Shown here: one piece after another, positions 55,506-64,000 of the stretch
Numbering within the stretch: the first letter of the stretch is position 1
Layout: each line of letters opens with the position of its first letter
NCBI GenBank assembly: GCA_917880885.1
Contig: OU862906.1
Span: 60,430,665-60,494,664, forward strand
Length of the DNA: 64,000 nucleotides
Direction: 5' to 3'
DNA from: Limnephilus marmoratus
Lineage: Eukaryota; Arthropoda; Insecta; Trichoptera; Limnephilidae
The notes under the pieces: model-generated
Seen by the model: the letters and a program-made list of their open reading frames with translations, nothing else
Told to the model about the DNA's origin: nothing
The model's database searches: none
Program-made: the position numbers and the translations under genes

Positions 55506-56599
55506 GTTATATCCAGGGCTGGGCAGTATTTGAAATACTTGTAATTGAAATACGTATTTGAAATACAAATACGTATTTTGTATTTGTATTTCAATTACTT
55601 CCTAAAAATGTATTTTGTAATTGGTATTTCAATTACCTGCTGCTGAGGTATTTTGTAATTTGTATTTCAAATACTTATGGTTTCAAAATACATTTTCAAA
55701 TACATTTAACGATCTTAATAATGATAATGAAAAATAAACACACATAGATAATACATAGACTAAAAACGCTAGAATCCTGCACTGTTGTCCTTTGCTATAA
55801 CACTCTTACTAATGATTATTTGTAGTTCTCTTTATCATTGCTTTACTTTTATTTTATTTATTTCGGAGACCAACAGTTTACATTAATAACAGAGCATTTA
55901 GTAATTGAGTCACAATAATTGAACCATTTACAGGTTTCCACATAGGTATTGTATACAAAGTGTAGTGATTCCAGAGATATTTACTAATGAAAAATTACAT
56001 TTTAAGAGCCTAGTTATGTAGGAGGGGGAAGTATGGGGGGAATCGGTTAAGTTGAGGTACAGTAATAAAAATATGCGCGACAAAAAATTAAAAGAGAAAA
56101 AAAGAAAAAAAAGAAAAAAAGCAAGTTCTTAGAGTGGTGATTGTATTAGAGGGTATCTATAGTTATTGTTATTGTAGAGTATCGAGAGAGCGGTGTGATT
56201 TTAAGGGGTGTGGTGCAGAGTTAAAAATGTCAAATTGTGTATAGTGTGTATTGAAAGTGTTGGATGCACGATAGTTGAAAGAGTTCTGCTTAGAATTTGT
56301 TTTGCACCGTAATGTACTGTACATTTGTGTTGCATTATAATGTACTGTACATTTTGCTTACGTCATGCTAGTTATTATTATTGTCCTGTGCTATAATAGC
56401 ACTGTTATTGTACATTTTTTATCATATTATATTATACTTGTCATTGGTTTGTATTGTACATTTTTCTATCATAGTATTAGATCAAGCACTATAGGAATAA
56501 TTTGACTGATTACTAGATTATTTTTAAGTTAATTACTGTAGAGCGCACTTGAAATGAAATAACACAAAACTGCGCTATACAAATGTCATCCATTTATAT

Positions 56600-58107
56600 A
56601 TAATTTATATATAATTTATATATAATTTATATATAACATTTATATATACAGACCGGTGGCAATTCTTTGGGCACCGGCCAAATTATTTGAACTCGTGATA
56701 CAAAAACGTATATACTATAAAGTAGAACCATTTCTCATAAACCAGCAGCATGGGTTTAGAGAGGGCAGGTCTACGACGACCAACTTAATGGTATTTACGG
56801 ATTACGTCTCAAATATATTGGACAACAACGGACAAGTAGATGTCTCATATAATGATTTTGCGAAAGCTTTTGACAAAGTAGATCACCTCATATTACTGAA
56901 TAAACTTGAAAGCTTCGGCTTCTCATACTTGCTGCTTTTGTTCTTTCATAATTATTTGTTTAACAGAAAACAATACGTTGTTTACGGGCAGTTCACATCG
57001 AAACTCTACGCCACAAATTCTGGGGTCCCTCAAGGGTCTAATTTAGGACCACTTTTATTTTTATTGTTTATTAATGACATAGGGTTGTTTATAAGATTTG
57101 TAAAATTTTTGTTATTTGCGGATGACATTAAACTATACACCTGTATAACGACAAATGAAGACTCCATTCGTCTACAGAACGATATCGACGGTATAGTAGA
57201 GTGGAGTCATCAAAATAAACTTCTTTTTAACAGTAGTAAGTGTACAATTATGTGCATTACAAGGGCAAAGCGTACTTTATATTTTAACTATAAAATGTCT
57301 GGTACCTCTATAAAACATATCTCGATAACGAAGGATTTAGGAATCACTTTTGACACGCGTCTGACTTTTCGAACTCATATCGATTCGGTGTGCAACTCTG
57401 CAATGCGAATGCTGGGTTTTGTTATATGTAATTCGAAATCTTTTACGAATACGGCAATCATAAAAATGCTTTATTTTACTCTGGTTCGCAGCATTCTTGA
57501 GAGTGGATCGATAATATGGGGACCCGAAGATACCCTTTACTCGAATGATGTAGAAAAGGTGCAAAAAAAGTTTATGCGATACCTCTACATGCGAGAGTTC
57601 GGATATTACCCTTTATTGTATCCTTCTGATTTTCTCGCTGGAATGCTGGGGATAGAACGTCTAGACGTCAGGAGAAATATTGCAATGGTGTTAGTGGCGC
57701 ACAAGCTACTAAATGGGCACACTTGCAATCCAGATATTCTGGAACGAATTTCTTTTTATGTCCCTGATAATTTCATCAGAGCTAGACAGCACAGATTATT
57801 TATTTTTCCAAGGGGCAGGACCAACCTACCAATGATCATGCCTTTGGGGAGAATAACTACTTTGTTAAATCACATTTCTTCTGTGATCGACATTTTTAAT
57901 TTGAACCAAAGAGAATTTAAGACAGCAATAAGCATACTATTTACCAAATCTGGCTAATCAGATAGTATTGATGTAATTACTCATGCAAATAAATGTATAT
58001 ACTTACTTATTATAAACTGTAATTTATAAACTGTCATTTGTGAAATGTAAATGGATTATACTGTTTTTCACAATAAATCAATAAATAAATAAATAAATAA
58101 ATAAATA
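56600..58107 (+). mobile_element. 5'-truncated CR1/Jockey-type LINE with TAAA tail
   Basis: Begins abruptly near 56650 after four copies of an ATAATTTATAT unit and ends in CAATAAATAAATAAATAAAT at 58075-58107. 5' truncation and a simple-repeat tail are the hallmarks of LINE retrotransposition. Its ORF is uninterrupted. Confidence 0.85.
56656..57957 (+). CDS. LINE reverse transcriptase, C-terminal 433 residues, open
   Basis: Copies LINE RNA into DNA at a nicked target. Upstream codons (RPV before the Met) belong to the same frame, so the listed start is just the first ATG after truncation. RT motifs in order: NQQHGFREGRSTTTNLMVF (residues ~29-48), VDVSYNDFAKAFDKVDH with the first catalytic Asp (~62), SGVPQGSNLGPLLFLLFIND (~121), LLFADDIKLYT with the catalytic pair (~154-155), DLGITFDTRLTFRTHID, then the post-RT region LVRSILESGSIIWGP and VEKVQKKFMRYLY. 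Endonuclease and ORF1 are absent. No stop or frameshift, so this is a fairly recent copy. CR1 versus Jockey cannot be decided by eye. Confidence 0.9.
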   Translation: MAILWAPAKLFELVIQKRIYYKVEPFLINQQHGFREGRSTTTNLMVFTDYVSNILDNNGQVDVSYNDFAKAFDKVDHLILLNKLESFGFSYLLLLFFHNYLFNRKQYVVYGQFTSKLYATNSGVPQGSNLGPLLFLLFINDIGLFIRFVKFLLFADDIKLYTCITTNEDSIRLQNDIDGIVEWSHQNKLLFNSSKCTIMCITRAKRTLYFNYKMSGTSIKHISITKDLGITFDTRLTFRTHIDSVCNSAMRMLGFVICNSKSFTNTAIIKMLYFTLVRSILESGSIIWGPEDTLYSNDVEKVQKKFMRYLYMREFGYYPLLYPSDFLAGMLGIERLDVRRNIAMVLVAHKLLNGHTCNPDILERISFYVPDNFIRARQHRLFIFPRGRTNLPMIMPLGRITTLLNHISSVIDIFNLNQREFKTAISILFTKSG

Positions 58108-58369
58108 TGAATCCTTGTTTCCCTTGATCACGCCATAACTTCAGAATGACTTTACCCATTTCATTAATTTTTTTTTAAGTTTTCTAATACTTTGTAGAAG
58201 GTTCAAAATATTAAGAAAATTACGCAGAAAATTGGATAATTTCAGAAAACTTAACGACTATTTTAACTTCGCACGTTTGACAGTTCGCGCGTTTGGCGAA
58301 ATTTGAATTTAGCAGGCAGCTGTTTTTTTTGTAACAAAAGAATTATCTATGGATTTTTTAAATCATAGA

Positions 58370-58745
58370 TATTTTAAATAGGTACCTATGTGAGGTACCA
58401 GATTTGATTGATTGTTCTTGTAATATAGAAAAATTAATATTTGTAATATGTGAAAAATGAAAATTTGAATAAAAAAATTATAATAGCTGGCACGCGAGTT
58501 ATTTGAAAACAGAATGTACTGGGACTAAATAAATGGACCGCGGGAGGGGGGTTGGCGGGATGGGGGAGCGGGAGAGGGAAGAGGGTAGGCAGGGAAGGTG
58601 GAAGGGAAATTCAAGAGGGGAAGGGGATGCGGTAGGGGAACGGGGACGCACGGGAAAGGACATGCAGGGAGAAACAATTTATTTCTTTAAATATGGCATT
58701 ACAACGCATGCCAGGAACCAGCTAGTGTTATTATAAAAATTATTA
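58370..58745 (-). repeat. dispersed repeat family R7, copy 3, inverted
   Basis: Complement matches 52080-52335: AGTCCCAGTACATTCTGTTT, AACTCGCGTGCCAGCTATTA, GGTACCTCACATAGGTACC. The G-rich + strand at 58530-58660 equals the C-rich part of the other copies. It lies inside the hAT element. Confidence 0.65.
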
Positions 58746-59124
58746 TTATAATCCAACACCTAAGTCCTATACCACAAAACTTTACAAGTGGGGCGGAGAT
58801 GAGATGTGTCTCTTGAGCAATATGATTAGTCAATTTTAGCACGTCTCTTTTTCATTCTGCTCAGCTTTGCTTCTATGGACACCCTTAGATATGGGCACTT
58901 ACGATAATTTATTGCAACCAAAGGTTCTACTAAATCCAAATGTATTTTCTATTTTGTAATTTGTATTTGAAATGAAAAAATGGTTAAAATACTGTATTTT
59001 GTATTTCAAATACATGCCTTAAAAGTATTTTGTATTTCGTATTTTAAATACATGTGAGAAAGTATTTTGTAATTTGTATTTCAATTACAGCAAAGCATGT
59101 ATTTTGCCCAGCCCTGGTTATATC

Positions 59125-59875
59125 CTCTGACGATAGGCTCTTGTAAGTCTCATAAAAAAATTATGAAAGTTTCAATCGGTGTATTTGGAGACATATACGC
59201 CAAAGATAAGTTGATATATTGCTTAGATATTTCATGCAATTTAAATCTAATTCAAAGATCGGTTGATTTTGAGCTGTGTGCTGAAACTAGGAAATGTGTT
59301 ATTTCTTTCTTTATGGCTTTTAGTTCTCCTCCACCTGGCTTTTTAAGAGTCCTCTCTGTGTCCCTGTCGCGTCTGTAAATATTATAAAATTATCTACTAC
59401 TTCATGATCGTGGATTGTAGAGTTTAGCCTTTGTATGTTTGATATGTTTCTGTAAAACCAATTCAATCATACTCGTAATTACAACTGAGCACTTCGCAAT
59501 ACAAATAATGTAGTTTACTTTTCAAGCCATCTACATTTTGATAATAAAGTCTTATTTTCACTTTACGAGAATGAATGCATTTAGTACCCCTTTTCCCAGC
59601 TGTTTTCCAGGCACGAAGTAATTACGATCTTTTCTAAATCTTTGATTGATTCTCTGAGCCAAGTTTGCATAGAAGATAAAAATTGTTCAAATGGACATGG
59701 TTTAAGCAGTTGAGAAATTACATATGTCTTTTCGAAAATTTATTGGAAATTAATTTATGTAATATTAAATAATTATGCTGTGAAAAAGGCAATTTGAAAC
59801 TTTCTTTCTTCTACATTGTCGTTCAGTAATTTCTCACTTCCATTTTTATCATAGTTCCTTTAAATCTTAGCTTTA
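59125..59875. other. AT-rich interval, nothing recognised
   Basis: No supported gene or repeat. Confidence 0.4.
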
Positions 59876-60085
59876 CTTAGTCTACTACTTAGTATACTAT
59901 TTAATATACTACTTAGTATATTACTTAGTGTACTACTTAGTATACTACTTAGTATACTACTTAGTATACTACTTAGTATACTACTTAGTATACTACTTAG
60001 TATACTATTTAATATACTACTTAGTATATTACTTAGTGTACTACTTAGTATACTACTTAGTATACTACTTAGTATACTACTTAGT
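59876..60085. repeat. 12-bp satellite (CTACTTAGTATA) with 108-bp higher-order period
   Basis: About 17 tandem units of CTACTTAGTATA. A run of variant units (TATACTATTTAATATACTAC, then TATATTACTTAGTGTACTAC) occurs at 59893-59940 and again at 60001-60048, exactly 108 bp (nine units) apart, so a multi-unit block was duplicated. Confidence 0.9.
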
Positions 60086-61290
60086 TAATAATGCTACGTA
60101 AGTGAAGATTTCACACATGACCTTTAAAAGAAGAGGTAGGTCACTGTCTACACGAGATTTCGAAAAACGACCCCTACCCCATTTCCTTTTCTTACCCTTA
60201 AAAGCAGAATTTTGATCTTCTTGGTGAAATTTTACACACAGTGGAGGTAATCCACCTCTTACCCGCCCTGGTATAAGTAACTGATGGTTACTCCTTCAAG
60301 GTTCTCGCAAGATTCTAATTTTTTTGGTTAAACGAAGCTACATTTATTTATTTTGAACGAATCTAGACCTCCAGTGTCCATGCATACGTTGTTAGTAAGC
60401 AGTATGCAAGTGCTTAACAGGATAAACAAAATGCAAAAAATAGGTTAATAATTTTAATAATTCAATAATTTTACACACAGAGGAAAATTACTATCCACGT
60501 CTCACTTTGAAAAACCCTCTATCCATCGGGGACTAGCTAATAATAATACAACCTAAACCTTCAGCCAACTACCACTGGCCCATACTCTCTATCAGGGAAA
60601 ATATATCAACAAGACACACGTCAAAAATAATTCTGCCCGCATCTACCACTGGTATTATGGTGCAATGCAATACATATTCACTAAACCGATGGGTAAATAA
60701 CATGGGTACTTACCTACGGACAAATTCTATTCATTTTATCCTCCTTTCACATTTTAATATAAATTTTCAACAAGGATCTGCATTGATGAAAGCAGTGGAT
60801 GAATGAATAGGGAATAAATATGAAAAATCGTTTTTTTATTTGCGATATAAAAATTGAAAGAAAACCTTTAAAATGTCTCTCACACACCGTCGCGCGTCGC
60901 AGCGCCGCACCGCGATTTAGAAAGCTTTTAGTATTTTTCGGCATTCATCAAGTCGCTTTATTTTCCCAATTGATCAAAACGCGGATAGAAGTGCGATGGC
61001 TTGTGAAAAGTATGAATGATGTGTTTGAAAAGAGTCGTATTTGCGGTTAAACTTAGGCGCTGGCGGGCGTCGGGAAAGACGAATAGGTGTTTTTGATCCT
61101 TTGAACAAAGGCCTTTTGGCTAAGTTGCCTTCCGCCCACCAAACCACCCACCTCCGTACACAGTTACATGGCTTAAGTTCCTAGGCCCGAGTGACAAAAC
61201 CATACGGGCTTTCACAAGAATTCTAAGAAAACGAATTATGGACTTAGATTAAAATAAAATATGATAAAATACCCGAATACAAATTTAGTA
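60086..61290. other. unassigned; one shared repeat near its start
   Basis: 60310-60420 repeats 6455-6570 (AAGCTACATTTATTTATTTT, ACGAATCTAGACC). A short CpG-rich patch lies at 60885-60915. No gene. Confidence 0.4.
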
Positions 61291-62541
61291 AGACCACATT
61301 CTTAACAAATTGTCTCTTGTCCGTTGGATATTTTCCAAACCGCTGGAAATCAAGTTTCATAACCAATTATTTCCCAATTTGTTCAGTACTACCTAAGCTT
61401 TTTGAAGCACTAGTCGATGATTAAATCTATCCCAAGGTAATAAAATTAATTGACCGAAAATAGCACGGTTTTAACAGAGGCAGATCAACCGCAACTAACT
61501 TATTAAAATTTCAAAACTTCACATTAAAAATTTTTGCGGAAAATTAACAAGATAATAAATACATACAGACTTTTTAAAGGCATTCGACCAAGTATCTCAT
61601 AAACTATTAATCCAAAAACTATTTACCCTGGGAATAATAGACATCGTGCTAAAATGATTTACATGCTATTTATTATATCGTAAACTGTTCGTTAAAATGA
61701 AATTATTGACATCCAAAGCTTTTTGTGCTACTAGTGGCCTGCCGCAAGGTAGTCACTTTGGTCTGGTTTTGTTCCTCATTTTCTTCGATGATATAACAAA
61801 TTGCTTTGATGATGTCGAGGTATTGCTCTTTGCTGATGACACAAGGTATACAAAAAAATAACTGATGTAAATCATTGCCAAACTTCAGTCAAATATAAGT
61901 CATTTTAAAGATTGGTGCATTCAAAATTTATTTTAAATGTAGAAAAGTGTAAAACCTTGACTTTCTACAGAAACAAAATCCTGCTAATATTCCATTAATA
62001 AAACAGCTTTAGAAAGAGTCACGGAAATAAGAGATCTCGAAATTATTTTGGAGGAGTAACAAAGTTTAATATCAATTGCGTTGAGTGAAAAAAAAAATTA
62101 CTTTTTTATACATTTTTATTTAAATATGTCACCAGAATTCTACGAGTACGTAGTAAGGAAATAGGAAAACGTATTTTTAGACAATTCAGCTACAAATATA
62201 AAACCAATTAATTTATAAATGATTACCATACCGGCGCAACCATAATTTCCTATTAAATATTCTAAAAATACGTACATTAGAAAACACACGTAAAATAAAT
62301 GACTTAACTTTTTAATGTGAAATACTAAACTTCTAATTCGACTGTTGCATCTGCAATCTGCATCCTGCAACTCATAAACTTACGAATTCTCACAACAGTA
62401 ACACATCCCAAAATACACTATTCTCCATACACAGGCGCAACTACATTGTTAAGTTCTGACATAACGGTTTCAAACTACGGAAAATCAATACGTTGACATA
62501 TTTAATATTAACTTGACAAGTTGTGTGGTTCTTCTAAAATA

Positions 62542-63780
62542 TTAGGTCCTTACATATGAAATTGGCGTTTTTCGGTACTGGCAACTGTGATCTCAAATAA
62601 CTTCTCTTTGGTTAGGAATTCCATATTCGAATTTATACAGCTATTTACTCATGTATTTGTGTTTCGAAAATTATAATTCATTTGTTTTTTCCTTAATTGT
62701 TTTTTTTCTTTACGTCACTTAGTTTACAAAATGGAAAACTTGTAATATCGCGTTATTTACGAGTACGAGTTCCGCCGTGCCACCAGTGCTGCAGAAACGG
62801 CTCGAAGGATTAATGATGTGTATGGCGACGGTGCCGCAAAAGAAAACACAGTGCGTTTTTGGTTCCAACGTTTTGTTCTGGAAATTTCGACCTGCAGAAC
62901 AAGCCCCGTGGACGGCCGGAGACCAAAGTTAATAATGAAGAATTGAAGGCTATTGTGGAAGCGGATCCATCGCAAAACACGTCCGAGTTAGCTGCAGGCT
63001 ACGGTGTTAGTGATAAAACTGTTTTAATCCACTTGAAGCAAATTGGGAAGGTGAAAAAGCTTGAAAGGTGAGTACCTCACGAATTGAGTGAAGCAAATCA
63101 ACAAACGCGCGTTAGAACGCTAGACCACACACTGCACAACAGAAGGCTACCAAATTAGAGGAGCTTCAATTGGAATGTCTAAGACATCCACCGTACTCTC
63201 CGATCCTTGCCCCAACGGATTACCATTTTTTTCGAAATTTGGATAACTTCTTGCAAGGGAAAAAATTCAACTCCGATGGGGCAGTCAAAGATTTTATTGA
63301 TTTCTGTCCGAATGGTTTTTTTAGTAAAGGGATCGATGAACTACCTATGAGCAGTGGCGGCCTGTGACTTTTTGTGTGCTAGGGTGCTAATATTTAAAAA
63401 ATGGCATCATGGATATTGTCGTATGCGAAAAATATTTTTTTTTTTTCATTTTCAAAAATCGGAGTTTTGTATGAAGATTTTTCAGGAAATCGGTGCAGCA
63501 CACCGCCAAACTGAAACTTTCTGAAATTTTTCATACAAAAAACTGATTTTCAAAAAAATATAAAAATTTTTTTTTGGCTACAACAACTTCATAATGCCAT
63601 TTTTTTTTAATTTCAGGACTCTAGCACACCTAAAAGTTACGAGCCGCCACTGCCTATGAGATAACAAAAGTGCATAGATAGCAATGGTACATAATTTGAT
63701 TAAATAAATATATTATATTAAAAAAAATCGACTTCATGTTCCTCCCACATAAAACGCCAATTTCATATGTAAGGACCTAA
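62542..63780 (+). mobile_element. mariner deletion derivative, copy C, interrupted
   Basis: Both terminal repeats are present (TTAGGTCCTTACATATGAAA left, complement right). N-terminal frame 62859-63071 (PSQNTSELAAGYGVSDKTV), C-terminal block 63170-63345 (RHPPYSPILAPTDYHFFRNL), with the same internal deletion as copies A and B. A one-base loss near 62875, a further small deletion near 63286 and the inserted MITE add to the damage. Without the insert it is about 930 bp. Confidence 0.9.
63352..63652. mobile_element. hAT-type MITE, 301 bp
   Basis: Exact 8-bp target duplication CCTATGAG at 63344-63351 and 63653-63660, termini CAGTGGCGGC and its complement. It sits inside mariner copy C. The interior has an inverted pair of TTTTTGTATGAA-type words. 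Non-coding. Confidence 0.9.
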
Positions 63781-64000
63781 TATTTAATTCTAAACAGATG
63801 TTGTATTTTTGTAAACCTGGCCCTATTTTTATTCTTGTATTTTTATTTCTTGTAATGTAATTTTATTTTTATTATTCATTTTTTTTTGTAATTTCTTTCG
63901 TGTGTTTCAAAATTATCTGTCATATTAAAATTGTACTACTAAATATAAAAGCCCTCTAGGCGTTAAATAAATAAATAAAAAGATATTGATACAACAGAAG

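Larger units (their letters stand above)
55514..59116. mobile_element. hAT element with nested LINE, about 3.6 kb in total
   Basis: Exact 8-bp target duplication GTTATATC at 55506-55513 and 59117-59124. Termini CAGGGCTGGGCAGTATTTGA and CAGGGCTGGGCAAAATACAT read inward from the right. Subterminal regions (55530-55710 and 58930-59095) are dense in ATTTGTATTTCAAATAC-type palindromes. No hAT transposase is readable. A LINE (about 56650-58107) and an R7 copy (58370-58745) sit inside. Confidence 0.9.
61300..63983 (+). mobile_element. decayed LINE split by a mariner (itself split by a hAT MITE)
   Basis: The first part, 61300-62541, holds RT pieces: HGFNRGRSTATNLLKF near 61468, SGLPQGSHFG near 61735 with LFLIFFDDI, and LLFADDT near 61830, with many stops. 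It ends with an NQYVDIFNIN piece near 62487. The second part, 63781-63983, is the 3' UTR ending AAAGCCCTCTAGGCGTTAAA and a TAAATAAATAAATAAA tail. The same two parts are contiguous in the copy at 48470-48850, which proves the interruption. First-position Asp and FADD are still readable, but the gene is dead. Confidence 0.8.

Overview
This window looks like non-coding, transposon-dense insect DNA, probably from a moth or butterfly (Lepidoptera). By eye it is AT-rich. It has many short stretches of the type GTAGGTACCTACCTA, which are common in lepidopteran genomes. Its repeats are of arthropod types: mariner, hAT, PIF/Harbinger, RTE-like and CR1/Jockey-like LINEs, and several tRNA-derived SINEs. 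The taxonomic call is an inference. I find no convincing host protein-coding exon, rRNA gene, functional tRNA gene or CRISPR array. Nearly every readable protein belongs to a mobile element, and most are broken.

Layout. 1-6 kb: end of a deleted mariner, a TTAA-flanked repeat, two copies of a SINE-like repeat and a GC-rich hAT MITE with an exact 8-bp target duplication. 6-12 kb: a 132-bp perfect-TIR MITE, a GC-rich island, a SINE and a 2.3-kb unclassified TIR element with a decayed transposase-like gene. 14-16 kb: two tRNA-derived SINEs and a LINE fragment. 19-25 kb: a hAT MITE placed at the edge of another repeat, a second TTAA element, a second mariner, an RTE-like LINE tail and a second SINE. 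25-36 kb: SINEs, a minisatellite-like array, two decayed RTE-like LINEs, a YqaJ-exonuclease remnant, a transposase N-terminal exon and a purine-rich degenerate array. 36-43 kb: a third TTAA element, a large foldback element with arms built from 15-16-bp repeats, a small MITE, a 1.2-kb hAT and an ORF1-only LINE. 44.4-48.5 kb: an apparently full-length PIF/Harbinger element inside another TIR element. 48-53 kb: LINE and SINE pieces, a hAT with a recognisable transposase C-terminus and a LINE reverse-transcriptase fragment. 55.5-59.1 kb: a hAT element carrying a 5'-truncated LINE with an open reading frame. 59.9-60.1 kb: a 12-bp satellite with higher-order structure. 61.3-64 kb: a LINE split by a mariner that is itself split by a hAT MITE.

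The most interesting object is the PIF/Harbinger element at 44974-48080. Its two genes, a DDE transposase on the + strand and a MADF-like partner on the - strand, each have two exons that alternate along the DNA. The second exon of each gene lies inside the single intron of the other, and both splice in frame with canonical GT-AG sites. Next in interest are the foldback element at 37401-38518, the unclassified element at 9539-11861, the ORF1-only LINE at 42655-43935, and the nested insertions dated relative to one another by exact target-site duplications.
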